In this document: positions 23,766 to 36,035 of the stretch, piece after piece
How the letters are laid out: every line of letters begins with the position of its first letter
How positions within the stretch are numbered: the stretch's first letter is position 1
Assembly: GCA_963969395.1 (NCBI GenBank)
Contig: OZ017797.1
Coordinates: forward strand, 41,106,001 to 41,170,000
DNA length: 64,000 nt
Direction: 5' to 3'
Origin: Pseudoscleropodium purum
Taxonomy: Eukaryota; Streptophyta; Bryopsida; Hypnales; Brachytheciaceae
Translations under genes and position numbers: made by a program
The notes under the pieces: generated by a model
Seen by the model: only the letters and a program-made list of their open reading frames with translations
Databases searched by the model: none
Told to the model about the DNA's origin: nothing

Positions 23766-26743
23766 ATGGCGGCGTCGGCAATGATGGAGTCCTTGTTTCA
23801 AAGGACATTGGACGATCTGGTGAAAGGCTTGCGCCTGCAAATGATAGGCGAGTCGCGATACTTGGCAAAAGCGTTGGAGGAGGTTCGGAAGGAGATGAAG
23901 TCCACGGACCCTGTCATCAAGGTGACTGCTCTTCAGAAACTTACATACTTGCAGATGGCCTGTGGAGCTGACATGTCATGGGCATCGTTTCACATAGTGG
24001 AGGTTATGACCATGCCCAAATTTTCGCACAAAAAAGTGGGCTACCTCGCGGCGGCACAGAGCTTTCATGAAGGAACTGATGTTCTGGTCCTCACTACAAA
24101 CTTGCTTAGAAAGGACATGGGAAGTAAGAACGAGTATGAGACAAGCATGGCCATCGAATGCCTGTCGCGGATTTTGAATGCGGATCTGGCAGCTGCCCTG
24201 ACACCGGAAGTATTCACCTTGATGGCCAGTAGCAGGAGTTTCCTACGTAAGAAGGCTACCCTAGTGTTATTAAGGGTTTTTGTGAGGTTCCCTGATGCCA
24301 TCAGGGTCGCTTTTAAACGGCTTGTGGAGAAGATGGAGGACGCGGATCCACAGGTAGTGTGTGCTGCAGTAAGCGTTTTGTGTGAACTTACTTTAAAAGA
24401 TCCTCAGGCGTATCTTCCTCTTGCACCCGAATTTTATAGACTGTTTGAAAACTCCATCAACAATTGGCTCTCAATTAAGCTGGTGAAAATCTTTGGCGCT
24501 TTGACTCCCCTGGAACCCCGCTTGGGACGCAAAATAGCAGGGCCTTTGTGTGATCACATGAGGAAGACGCATGCGAAATCACTGCTGTTTGAATGCATCC
24601 GCACGGTGACGATTGGGCTGATTGAGCATGAGGGAGCTGTTAAGCTATGCGTGGAGAAACTGAGGGAAAACATGGCGCTTGGGGATCCGAATTTGAAGTA
24701 CTTGGGACTGAAAGCGCTTGCTGCCTTGATGGATTCACATCCATGGGCTCTGGAATCAAGTAAGGAAGTCATTATCAAGTGTCTGAACGATGGGGATTTA
24801 AGCATACAGAGGAGCGCTCTCATTCTGATTATGGGAATGGTTTCTGAAAGCAATGTTGAAGAGACAGTGCAGGTGCGAATCAATTAAATAACAGAGGTTT
24901 TCTGGATCAAAATTTGCATCGCTTTGGGGTTTTTGCATTATTAATCAGTGTTGTTATGCTGGTAGTATGTATAGTTTTGTTCGCAAGGCGAATTGGGTGG
25001 CCAGGTCGACAGGCTCCAGATTCTCAAACGCCTCAAGTGTGTATTAACACCAATATCAACTTTGCTTTGCAGGTTTTACTTCGCTACGCGCAGTCAGCAG
25101 ACGCGGACTTCTGCAATGAACTAGTGTCGTCAATACTTCAGACATGTAGCCGGGTTCGGTATGAGCTCGTGTCTGATTTTGGCTGGTACGTATCAGTTTT
25201 GGCGGACATCGCTCGCATCCCCCACAGTGAACATGGAGATGAAGTAGGTCGCCAGCTCGTGGATATTGCACTCCGGGTGGAATCTGTACGGACAGATGTG
25301 GTGAGAGTCTCACGTGGCCTCCTTGTCGACCCCGCCTTCCTTGGGAGACCTGCATTACGAAGTGTGCTTAGTGCGGCAGCTTGGATAGTTGGAGAATACA
25401 TTGAACGTGCACCTCTCGGACCTTATGAAATATTGGAGGCTCTTCTCCAACCTCGCACTCGTCTTCTGCCTTTCTCGGTACATGCGGTCTATCTTCAAGG
25501 GGTTTTGAAGGTTTTTGTATCGTATGCCAACAGCAAATCTCTTGGAAAGTCCCAAGTCCCTGAGCAAGAGGATTCTGGTGGGCCTGGTGAGGGAGGGTCA
25601 TTGCATGCGGCGGTGGAATTGATAAAAGAGAATGTGTCTCCTTTGGTGAGTAGCGTGGACATGGAGGTGCAGGAGAGGGCGTGTAATGTACTGGGATTGA
25701 TTCAACCGTTTGAGGATCCCCAAAATGCAGGGAGAATGAAGGAAGGTTTTGAAACGTTAACTGCCCTGAGCGAGGTGTTTTCAGTAGAATTGGGACCTGT
25801 TTCTGTGCATGCGCAGGGGAGAGTTTCTTTACCTAACGGTCTTTCAATCGAAGAGAATCTTGATGCTCTAGGTCCTGTTGATAGCAATGATGATTTGTTC
25901 CTCCACGCTGGAGAGGCAAGATCTAGCACTACTTATCGGGAATGGGAAGCTGAGTTCAACTTCCAACCACCAAGTAAAGAAAACTCTTCTGCTGTGGATT
26001 CAAGTGCTGCGTTGTTACAGCAGCATCGTCATAGACATGAGAGTTTTTATTTGCCAAGTGATGCATCCTCTGTGGATTATCCGCCCCCTCAGCTTACAGC
26101 ATCCACGGAAGCTGCGTCTCACGCACCATCTGATTCCTCTATTTGCAATGATAGTTCCCTGTTGCGGGCTAAGCCCCGACAAGGGAAGGCGCGCAGGCCA
26201 GTAGTTGTTGCACTGGATGACGAAGATGATTTGCCTGGAGTTTCAGTACCTGTGAGCAAAAAAGGGTTGAAGGATGAGTTGGTGTTTACTGCAATACGAG
26301 ATGCACTCTCTGCAGACGGGAACAAGGGCCACAGTGCTGCTGACGGTTTAGAGAGTTCTCTTGCTGCGTCCTCTTCAAGGAAATCTTGGCATAGCCATCG
26401 GTCTGTGAAGAACAGAGAGAAGACTGGTCCCAGGGAGGCTGATGAAGGGGGAGGTGATACGGGTGACGGTCTGGGTAACGAAGTTGGCAGGCAAACATCA
26501 GATGTCGGTCATAAGGAGCACAGGAGGAGCAGACATAGACCCTCAAAACACGAGATACTGGTTTTACCGAATAAGGACGGGTCTAGTAGTGAAAATGACA
26601 AGGAAGGTACATTCCAACTCAGCGAAAAGACGCACAGAAAGAAACACAAACATCGATCTTCTCATCGGCACAACCGACGTCAAGGCAAAAGCCCTGTTTC
26701 CGTGCCCCAGAATACAGGCCCGATTCCCGATTTTCTCCTCTAG
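23766..26743 (+). CDS. AP3D: AP-3 complex subunit delta
   Basis: This is the large delta-adaptin of the AP-3 coat, which sorts membrane cargo from endosomes or Golgi towards vacuoles and lysosomes. Two exons, 23766-24872 and 25073-26743, joined by a 200-bp GT-AG intron, give 925 aa (about 870 in Arabidopsis). The N-terminal adaptin trunk (residues 1 to about 560) shows ESLFQRTLDDLVKGLRLQ, ADMSWASFHIVEV, LTPEVFTLMASSRSFLRKKA, DPNLKYLGLKAL, DIARIPH and EALLQPRTRLLP. The hinge is Ser/Asp-rich and includes an RRPVVVALDDEDD block. The tail is His/Lys/Arg-rich and ends IPDFLL, the conserved plant AP-3 delta terminus. ATG 23766 was chosen because the family starts just before the ESLFQR block; an in-frame upstream GTG (23724) is not a start. 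No damage is seen. Confidence 0.97.
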
Positions 26744-28057
26744 AAAGGTGTTGGTCTTTGGTGAAAGTCCTCCAGTTGTCTCTACTCCTGTTAATGCAGA
26801 CTACTTGTTTCTGCATGTGCCCAAAGCCCATACTCTTGAAGCAGGTTCCTAGAGGGACTTACCAGGTACCGTAGAGAATATCTGGTATTGGCATGGACAT
26901 GAAAATTTAAGAGTTGAATTGAAGCAGACTGCATTTTCATCTCTTTATTGCGGATTAGCCTAGATCAGAAATTCAAGGGACGCTTGTGCAGAGGCAAGCA
27001 TCTAGAGTGCCTCAATTGCAGCAGTCAAGGGGAGTTTCCTCATCGAGGTATGTTTGCCTATCCTTTAAAAGTATTATATAGCACCCTTTGGTATCAGACA
27101 AATACCTCTGGGTTAGTGTCTTATTGTTGTCCTGACGCACAAATTAGACACAAGCAGTTACTGCTTAGATTTAATTCGTTGCCAGCACCGTCTAGCTTAC
27201 TGTAGCTGCCAATTCAATCTGTCAGTACCGCAACGTAGTTCTGGTATTTTCTTTTTCTTTCTTTGGTTCCATCTTTTTGCAGGTTTGACTTCCATTTGCA
27301 GTTAGGACCTTTAATGAAAGACGGCCTCTCCTCTTTTGCAGATTGCCGGAGACAGATCAACCCGAAGGGCGCTGTATTATGATGTAATAATTGGATGGGA
27401 ATTATCGTAATGTCACTGCTGAGTGTGTATCCACACCTACATAAAATTGAACAATTGTTCTCCGTGACCCTCAGTATTTATACCAGAAATTAGATTTTCT
27501 TACAAGTTGCCCTCGATGTGCGTTGTCCTGCTTACTTGCTAAAGCGACTACTTGATTAATATGAATAAAGTGGTTCTCAACCCGGGGACGCTGGAACTTT
27601 TTGCAAGTAAAGCAAGTGTTTTATGACATCCCATTGGATTGCATACCTTAGAAGCGTTCTCAAAAGTAGAGTGGAGACCTTAGTGCTGTTTAAGACCCAG
27701 ATCAAGTTAGGGTGCCTTGGTCTTATGCTGCAGCTCGTGAAATGTATTATTGTTTTCAAGGCAATGCTTTTATGCTGGCACTGAAATCTTCCTAAACCTA
27801 CTCCATTCTGTGAATTTAGTTAAGATAGACGCCCGCTTTTCTGATCCTTCTTCTCGCAATATTTTTCTCCAGATTGATCAGATTTATGCTTTACTTTTTC
27901 CAAGTCGCGCCAATGAATATTTTTGTCAAGTTTGACACTATTGAGTATTGAATGAATTTGAGACAAATATTCTATATAGTAGTTTGAATTTGAGACTAGT
28001 TTCTTTAGACAATGACAGTGTGTAGAAACTGCAAAGGTTCAGATTAAAGAGGTTTAA
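26744..28057 (+). other. 3' flank of AP-3 delta gene
   Basis: The 3' UTR and flank stay moderately GC-rich to about 27800. An AATAAA polyadenylation-like hexamer lies near 27562. Frames here, such as 26948-27205, are short and resemble nothing. After about 27930 the DNA becomes AT-rich up to the repeat at 28058. Confidence 0.45.
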
Positions 28058-28756
28058 CCCCTAATTGCCTGAGGCACCAAAATCTGGTGTTTGCAAAACT
28101 TTGAAGTTACTACCTTTGTTTCTGAAAAAGATCCATGTTTCCTTTGTAAAACACAAAGAAAACATTAGTCTTTTTAAGAAACAAAGGGATTAAATAAAAC
28201 CTAACCAAGTTGCTATTTCTAGGAGTTTATATTTTTGGTATGTTCTTGAAGTCTAATTTTAGTATCAAAAATCCAATCTTGAAAATAAATGATAGTGAAT
28301 TTTCTATTCAAGATTTTGTGCAAGGGTATCCATTGCAATCTTGACTTCTTGTAGTGTTGAGAGCTCTTGGAAATGAGCCTCAAATACATTAGATCTTGGA
28401 GAAAAAATCACATTCAAAATTCATTTAAAAAAATTGTAGAGTAGATTGTAAGAAGCTATAAATTGATTGGAGTTATACATATTAGGCCCTTTAACCTCAT
28501 ATTTTTTTGGTCACCAACTTTTTAGATTTGACTTGTCAAAAGAGGATTGAAAGATTTCACATCACTTTTGTAGTTTTAACACCCTCATGGTCAAACATTA
28601 TAATCTTTCACTCCATGGTGAAACTCTTGTGTTTTCTTTTCCTATGAGATCTTAGGTATGGTAAAAGAAAATTGATACAACTTATCAAAATGTTGGCATT
28701 TTGTTGGAATTGAATAAATTCCAAGAAGCTCCAAACAAGCCTTGGATATTTAGGGG
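28058..28756 (+). mobile_element. TTAA-type TIR element, copy F
   Basis: The left end is TTAA-CCCCTAATTGCCTGAGGC at 28054 and the right end is ATATTTAGGGG-TTAC at 28756. This gives a 699-bp element with inverted CCCCTAAW ends and TTAA/TTAC flanks. About 500 bp match copy G upstream of the AP-3 delta gene in the same orientation. It is non-coding. Confidence 0.7.
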
Positions 28757-31700
28757 TTACAAGTGTAACTCTAAAGAGTCTAGGGATTAAATATACTATC
28801 CAAGTATAATTCTAAAGGATAAGGTAGGGTAGGGAACTTTCAAATTTCATAAGAGACTAGGATATGGTAGGAGACTTCAAAACTAACACCTTTCAAATTC
28901 CATCATCTACTAGTATCCCTTGTGTTTTGTTCAAAAAACATGACTGCCAATCATGTAGGAATTATGTGATTGCCGAAGTCATTTTTGTAAATGACTACTG
29001 ATTTTATTATTACCATCCATTGTTAGATAGGATGAGTGTTTGGATGAAAAGGACTCTATGTGATTGTATAAGGAAAAGAAGTTAAAGAAACGTAAGACTA
29101 ATCAAGAAATGTTTCAAGCGATTTTTTTCTTTGTCATGACTTGGACATCCATGTGAGTAGTCATTTAGTAGTCATTTTGTAGTTAGAACAAACCCATTCA
29201 AAATTCAACGTGGACATCCATGTCAATAGTCATTCTTAAGTCATTCTCTTGTCATTTCGAAGTTATGATAGACCCATGAAAAATCCGATGTGGACATCTA
29301 TGTTTGCAATCATTCTTAAGTCATTTTTAAGTTATAGCTATACATCATACACTGTACATTATATAGAATACATTATATACATTAACCATATACAATTTGT
29401 ATCATACATCATATACAATACACCATATAAAATACACCATACATCATATACAATACACCATACATCATATACAATACACCATATACAAAATAGCATACAT
29501 CATATACAATACACCATATACAATACACCATACATCATATACAATACATCATATACAATACACCATACATCATATACAATATCATATACAATTCACCATT
29601 TTTTGTAAAATATTACATGGCTTCCAAAGCCACTTAATGTGAGTACAAAGAGGAGAAATAATAAGCCTTTCATACAAGTAGGGGGCAGTAGGCAAGGCAA
29701 CAATGTGGGATATGAAAAACGCAGGAAATGAATTACAAGTAATATTTCAAACTTCATTTAGGCATAGTCAATTGATTTTTCTCAATAAACTTTGAACTAT
29801 AAAAAAATTGGGAAATCAATTTCACTATCATCTCCAAAAACCCATTTCAGATTTTGAGTCTCAAATCAAAAGTTGTGGACAAATTTGAGAAAAAGATTGG
29901 AAAAGATTTTTTTTGACATTTTTTTAACATGTAGAAGAATCCTAATCCTCTGTCAATTTTTAGAAGTTAGTATTGTTTGTTATAGAGATAATTGTAATCC
30001 GCTCATGTGTTTAGTATTGGAACAAATTGCCATGAAGATGTTTGGAAATACAATTGCAACACCCATTGTATTCATTGGTCAATAGAATAAATCAACTCTT
30101 CCATTACCAAGAAATGACTTGTTTGTGACTATATACAGTTTATGTTAGTCATTCTTTAGTGGCATCAATGTCATTCAAGAGTCACTTTTATCCATTTGCA
30201 GAATCATTAGAGTCAATCCCAAGTGGGGTTTAGTGAACATAGAACTAACACTTTTGACCACATTAAATGTTGTTCATATAAATAGAAGTGCAAGGATAGT
30301 GTGATTGGACTTTTGGAGGTCATCAACTATTGTGAAGCCCTTTACATTGGAAGTTCAATCATGCGTAGTGTTTTCTTGTAATGTGATTGAGAAAAATGTT
30401 GAAATTGTTGGAAGCAATTGCAAACATATTTGGAAGAGCTTGAAGAAATCAAGAATTTGGGACCGAGGATGGAACACTGTTTTAGATGCAAAAGGGATGG
30501 GGACTTCAAGAGTATTGCCCTTTCTGAATGTGAAAAAAGGGCAAAATCCCACACTTTGTGCACCATATACGATGAATCCTTGTAAAGTTAGAATGCCCTA
30601 TAATTTAGCCAAGTTTGCAAATGTTTCTTGCAAAGAATTATTCAAGTAGGTTATGTTCAACTAATCCTTTCTTAATGCACTTTTGTCATCCAGTCTATCT
30701 TGAAAAAGCTAGAAGAAAAAATGGAGAAGGTGTTGCCTTCAAGAATCTTAAAAATTATAGCTAAACCAATTCCAAGTGGCATATTGCGGTCAAGTCAAGA
30801 GAAAGTTATGTCTAAATAATGCAACAATCATTCTATAGTCATTCGGGAGGTACCGAAACAACAACAATTTATATTACAACGGATTTCTTTTTTTTTTTCG
30901 TTCAGAAAGAATTACTTCTTGACTTGCCATGAAAACTAGTTATCAATCATTTATTAGTCATTTTCGAGTTAGCACAAATCACATAGAAGTCGCAAAATTG
31001 ACTAGACAATGACTGTGCCATCTAGAACGACAGAAGTCGGCTCGACATCAACAAGACATTGACGTTGCGGATGTAAAATCGCCGATGAAGCTTCACTACC
31101 GCCTTGACATCATTCCCTAGTTGCGAATGTCACTATCAGTCGACTGTGGTGATAGAGATCCTTTGGCATTGGTGCAATTAGGGAGCAACAATCATGCTGT
31201 AGTCGTATTTCGTAGCTAGTCATTCTTTCACAGTTGCGTTTTACCCCATTTTCTTGTAGTGCAAAGAGCTTTCTAGTGGTACCATGAATGCAACTAGAGA
31301 TACATGGTTGTAGAGATTTCACAATAAAAAACAAATAGAACAAAACAAACAACTTAATTCAATGTATAGATATTTTGGTCTTAAATGATCATCTACTTTC
31401 ATTATAAATTTCTAAAACTATAGTATCCCTTAATATTGGAATCTAAAGTACATTTGTGGCCCTTCACTTTCAACAAATCAAATGATCATGATCTCCTAAT
31501 ATTGTACATACTTTGCATGCACAACACTAGATTTCAACACTAGTCATAGGTTCTCCATGACTCCCATTACCCAACTCCTATAAGACACTAGACATATCAT
31601 TTGATGATATAGGATGGAACTTCCATTGATGTCCAAATACTCGATGGTGACAATACTTACTACTAGCGTTAACCGTCTTTGAGTGGTATCCAACTCTACA

Positions 31701-31841
31701 TCCAATTAGTGTCAAGGACTGTCCAAGAGCATTTTACAATGTTATGAAGTCATCAAGTGAGGCTCCATCATCAACTTTACCACTAGTAGACACTTTGGCC
31801 GACCACATCACTATTTAGGAATGAAAGGGTGCTCTCTATAA
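28757..31841. other. Repeat-rich intergenic tract with recurring AGTCATT words
   Basis: AGTCATT-centred phrases recur at 29161, 29228, 29310, 30148, 30836, 30953 and 31215, often followed by GAGTTA or AAGTTAT. This suggests one larger, internally repetitive element. A 114-codon frame at 30305-30649 (with a Cys/Lys-rich product) is unrecognised and lies within this tract; I do not call it a gene. Confidence 0.45.
29390..29605 (+). repeat. Minisatellite, ATACATCATATACAATACACC-like unit
   Basis: About ten imperfect copies of a 14-21 bp unit built from ATACATCAT and ATACAATACACC. The long Tyr/Ile/His frame through it (29249-29608) is simply the translated repeat. A shorter inverted relative is at 20760-20880. 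Confidence 0.85.
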
Positions 31842-32175
31842 GGGCCACTTCACACATGGGCCCAAGGTTGAGAGTTTGTCGACTTCCACCAATCAAATTT
31901 CAGAAAACCCTGACTTTGGCCTCTTGACCCTTTACACAAGGCAACACAATCCAAAGTTTGTTGCCCTCCAAAGTGCCTACATGGCAATGGCCTCACGACA
32001 GACTCTCGACCAAAGTTCGGGTCGCCACTTTGTGGCGCCCCAAACTTTGGTCGAGAGTTCGTCAAATTGCCCATTTATTACCCATTTATTGCCCATTTTT
32101 TTGGACTCTCGCCCAAAGTTTGGCCATGAACTCCCATGGCCTCTCAACTTGGTTGGCCCATGTATGAAGCGCCCC
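31842..32175. mobile_element. Harbinger/Tourist-like MITE, complete copy
   Basis: This is a 334-bp non-coding element. Its 35-40 bp imperfect terminal inverted repeats begin GGGCCACTTCACACATGGGC on the left and, read inward, GGGGCGCTTCATACATGGGC on the right. Both contain a GTTGAGAG block. TAA flanks each end (31839-31841 and 32176-32178). A second internal inverted repeat (CTCTCGACCAAAGTTCGG against CCAAACTTTGGTCGAGAG, about 31999-32054) could form a hairpin. TAA duplication and G-rich ends fit PIF/Harbinger. A partial second copy is at 1-133. Confidence 0.82.
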
Positions 32176-32178
32176 TAA

Positions 32179-33634
32179 GATTCAACAGACCCCTTGGACC
32201 TATGATTCACTAAGGCATCAAAGACAAACTTCCCCTTTGAGAAGGTAGCTTTGCACTAGTGATTTTATTGGATTTTGTTATCAATTGAAAATATTCTAGA
32301 TTTCTATTAGAATGCATTTTTTAAAACATATATGAAGAAATAATAAATTCTGAAAGTATTAATTACAAGTTATTCAATATAGACTTTCATATTGGAAGTT
32401 GTATCAACAAGACTTATTAATAGTTATCAATTTTGCAACCAAAGCACAATTAGGTTTAGTGAATTTGAAATGGCTTTGTAAGCAATTAGTAGAGAAGTTT
32501 TAGATATTAGAGAATGATCATGGTGATACCAAGGAATTTGAGCTAACAATATATGAAGCAAAAACAAGTAGCTATACTACAAGAGGCTTTGGCCCTACAA
32601 CATCACTTGAAAGACTTGACTCATTCACTAAAGTGATTGCAAGTTATATTCTATGAGCTCTTAGACAAACTCTTTGTGCACTTGCAATCTTTTGCACTCA
32701 ATGTAAACTCTTATTCATTTTGACAAAATTTTGCTTTTAGAGCAATTAAGAAATTATAGCATTAGATTATCAAAAAAATCAAAGAATCAAGTGTTTGATT
32801 TATGCATATATAATAAAATAACTAAATTTTTAATTTTCTAAAAAATTATTTTGAAAAGATAGAATTAAAAAAAACTCTCATTTTTTTAATACTTTGATCT
32901 AATAATGGCAATAATTTGAGGATCATAACAATACAATTTTTACTCTATTTTTTTATTTTCATTGTAAAATCTCTCCTAATGATTTGCTCTCAAAACTACA
33001 TCCAAAATTAAAATCAACACTAATAGAAGTTTTAAATATAGGGTCTAAAATAAATCTAATGCTATAATGTAGAATCTAAAATAGATTAATTTATAAAAGT
33101 TTACTTATCTAACAATATAAGTAAAATATTTGATGTTTTCTATTCAAATTTTGAACTAAAATCCATTCACACATTTGGGACTTTGGGAGGAATTAAAAAA
33201 TAAAATTGGACTACATTGAGGTAGTGTGATAATGTACTAAACCTCTACTAAATGCTTTATTTATATTCTTATAAGATCATTTTTCTCAAATTTTCAAAAT
33301 CTTCTCAGGTAGTGATGTAATGCTCTATCCATATCAATTTTTTTTTCCCAAATAGTAAATTATAATTTAATGAATGATGTATTGAAATTCTAAAAATTCT
33401 AAAAAACAATGAAAATTAGTAGATTATGACATAGAAACTAATACATTGTACCATACAAATGCGTAAAGTTTTTTTTTATTTAAAAAATGATAAAGCTTAA
33501 TATATATCACTATTGATGGACTTTGGAGAACTTGAATTTTTATTTGGCCACATCATAGACCTTGAATTGGCTTCCAGTGTTCAAATAATAATTAGTTAAT
33601 CAACCACAAAACAAGGTTCAAATTTTACATATAT
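32179..33634. other. AT-rich intergenic DNA
   Basis: I see no gene, RNA or structured repeat here beyond A/T runs. Confidence 0.5.
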
Positions 33635-33872
33635 CCCTAAAAAAAAATTAGATGCCACATTTATTCATTTAACTACTTCTAGACTATTCATTGAATTTTG
33701 GACTAAAGATTGTGGGGGTACCCCGACCGTAGGATTGGGAGTTCTTCGAGGTTTTACATAGATTTCTCAATGTTTTGCATTATCTCGTCATGATAATTTT
33801 TTTCTTATACGATGTCTATTTTTAAATGTAGACTTTCAAAAGTCCAGAAGTAGTTAAATGTGGCATTTAGGG
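33635..33872. repeat. Inverted-repeat element with CCCTAAA ends
   Basis: The left arm (33635-33696) contains CCCTAA, then ATGCCACATTT and TTTAACTACTTCTAGAC. The right arm (33841-33872) is the inverse of the same words, ending at the complement of CCCTAAATGCCACA. The 238-bp unit lies 140 bp outside the chromovirus left LTR. TTAA flanks are not evident. Confidence 0.55.
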
Positions 33873-34012
33873 CAGTAAAGGGTTGATTTTCCTTATTGTA
33901 GCACTCACTTGTTCTTGGCGTAAGGTTCAACTCCAACTTTTACATACATAATTTGTGTTGATACTAAGCTTGTTTTTCTTTGATCCCAAGCCCATCTCTT
34001 GTATTAGCTACA

Positions 34013-34473
34013 TGTCAAAGTTTGGGTTGGGTGACGAAGTGATTGCCGATGCTTCCCGACGAACTCTAGGTTCCGAATGCTGGAATCCATGCGGAATGAT
34101 CACTGATCCTTTGAGCTCCCAAGTACTTGCCTAGTTCGTTGCTCGTTCTGACTCTCGCATTACTTGGCTCGACCCTTGCATTGGCATCCAAGCTCTCATC
34201 CCTGCAATTGCACAATCAACCTGAATCCCAAAATACCTGGATACTATGGAAACATCAACAAGACTCACGGAGCTTGTAGCTGAAGGAAAGGTGGGCCATC
34301 TTGGCACTGTATTGAAAGAATGTCAGGTGAGGGACAACGCCCCCCCTCACTGGGCTTTAAACCACCTTGTTGTAACTATCAAGTAACTGTTGCAAAGTAA
34401 TCCCTTCTCCCCGATCGTGCTCCGTTCTTTGTGGACTTTTGCCTAGTGGGAACGATGGAATCGTGACATTACT
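34013..34473 (-). repeat. 3' LTR of chromovirus
   Basis: It aligns end to end with 39587-40045. It is preceded on the element strand by a polypurine tract (GAAGGGGGGAG at 34474-34484), which marks it as the 3' LTR. Its first base pair on the element strand is altered (AG instead of TG). Confidence 0.95.
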
Positions 34474-34484
34474 CCCCCCTTCAA
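34474..34484 (-). other. Polypurine tract of chromovirus
   Basis: On the element strand this reads GAAGGGGGGAG, directly beside the 3' LTR. It is the expected primer site for plus-strand DNA synthesis. Confidence 0.8.
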
Positions 34485-34489
34485 GAGTA

Positions 34490-34720
34490 TCAATTCCATG
34501 AGTTCTGTAATCTCGTCCCGGTGCATCGGGATGGAGCTGATGGAATTCAACCACCGCATCTGGGGCATTCCATAGATACCTGACAGATTCCCAAGAATTT
34601 TCTTCAAGACCATATCCCTCCCAAGGGACGAGGTACTGTAGCTTTTTCCATCATCCAGCCAACCATGAGTCTAAAATGCTTCCGACTTCCCATTCTAGAT
34701 CGCCCTCTGGGGTAATCACC
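34490..34720 (-). pseudogene. Chromodomain of chromovirus integrase, interrupted
   Basis: Chromodomain-like text reads LEWEVGSILDS, then LQYLVPWEGYG, EENSWESVRYLWNAPDAV and EFHQLHPDAP. Chromodomains at integrase C-termini read histone marks and guide insertion. An in-frame TGA breaks it between SILDS and LQYLV, a change explained by CGA to TGA. The aromatic positions Y, W and W are largely kept. Confidence 0.85.
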
Positions 34721-36035
34721 GGCGGAGGTGGTTGCTGTTTGCGCCTTGCAATGGTATCAGGACGGTACTTTCCAGTAAGGATACGTGGAAGACATCATGA
34801 ATTCTCAGAGTTCTCAGTACTTTCAATCGGTAGACTAACTTAGATATTTTGGAGATGATCAGGAATGGTCCTAGGAATTTCGAGGCCAACTTCTTATTTG
34901 GTGTTGTTGTAGCAATATTGTCATGATGGAGTAACACCTTATCCCCTACTTAGAAAGAAGGCTAGAGTTGCATGTTGTGGTCATAGTAGCGCTTAGCCTA
35001 ATCCCCTACTATGCTTATCATAGTTTTAACCTCTTCATATATCTCCTTCAGGAGCCGAACCTTGTCCTCCGTTGCAGGTACACTTAGATCCGAAGACATG
35101 GTAAATGACAACGTTGGGTGATAACCGTAAGTAGCGTAGAATGGATTGTAACCTGTGGTTGAATGGAGTGAGTTGTTGTAAGCAAACTTTGCAATTGGAA
35201 GAAGGTCGAACCAGTCGTCTTGTTGTCTGGTTGTAAACATGTATAGAAACTGCTCCAAAACCTGATTAACGTGCTCCATTTGGCCATCCGATTGTGGATG
35301 GAAAGCCGTTGTAGAAGACGTGCAAATGAGGAGAAGTTCATTGAGCTGCTTGATAAACTTGGAGACAAACACTAAACCCCGGTCCGATATAATTTCCTCG
35401 GGAAGTCCATGATGCTTCCATACATGGTGGAGATATAACGTGGCTGTTGTGGAAGAGTCAATTGTTTCATTTGTGGCGATGAAATGCTTGAGCTTGGTGT
35501 TTTTGTCCACCACCACCATGACAGCGTCGAAGCCACCGCTGTTTGTTAATTTAACCACGAAGTCAACCATAATCCGCTTCCACTGTGCCCCGGCCGCCAA
35601 AATGGGTTGTAGCGACCTATAGCGGGCATGATGTATTGGTTTCGATCGTTGGCATAAGTTGCAGCCGTAAACATACCGGTGGACATATTTACAAAAAGTA
35701 GGCCAGTAGAATGTCCTCGCCACCAAGTCAACCATTTTAGCTTGACCTTGATGTCCCATTGCCAGGGCATCATGTCTGGAACGTAATATTTGTCAATGCA
35801 CATCTTCGTCGTCTGGTACCACAATTGCATCTCTAAAATGAAGGAGTCCATTAATAAATTTATATTCTTGAAATCGGTGGCAAATGTCCGCCGAGGCTCG
35901 GTTATGGCCGTTCATGAAGAATGCCAATATAGGCTTGAAGGTAGTATCTTCATGTATTAATACTTTAATTCGTTCAATAATTTGAGTGTCAGTCCAGATC
36001 GGGGTAATCTCTTCCATGGCTACTAACCGTAACAA
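34716..36035 (-). pseudogene. Chromovirus integrase
   Basis: The core is open at 34998-35759. It shows a GHQGQ and CNLCQ zinc-finger remnant and catalytic-type acidic residues in MVDFV, IISDRG and a Q-S-D-G-Q-M-E-H-V-N-Q block (the usual T-E-R is M-E-H). Downstream text at 34716-34937 holds a LASKFLGPF and HDVFHVSLL block, typical of the integrase C-terminal GPF/Y region. Upstream text (35793-36035) is the RNase H-integrase linker. Frames are separated by stops. Confidence 0.9.

Noticed and set aside
29390..29605. CRISPR-like array
   Set aside because: Units are contiguous and imperfect with no unique spacers, and the genome is eukaryotic; it is a minisatellite.
29249..29608. 119-codon frame rich in Tyr, Ile and His
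   Set aside because: It is the translation of the ATACAATACACC minisatellite; two frames are open simply because the repeat has no stops.
30305..30649. 114-codon frame at 30.3 kb
   Set aside because: No motif, no splice context, and it lies inside a repeat-rich tract; an antisense frame is also open.
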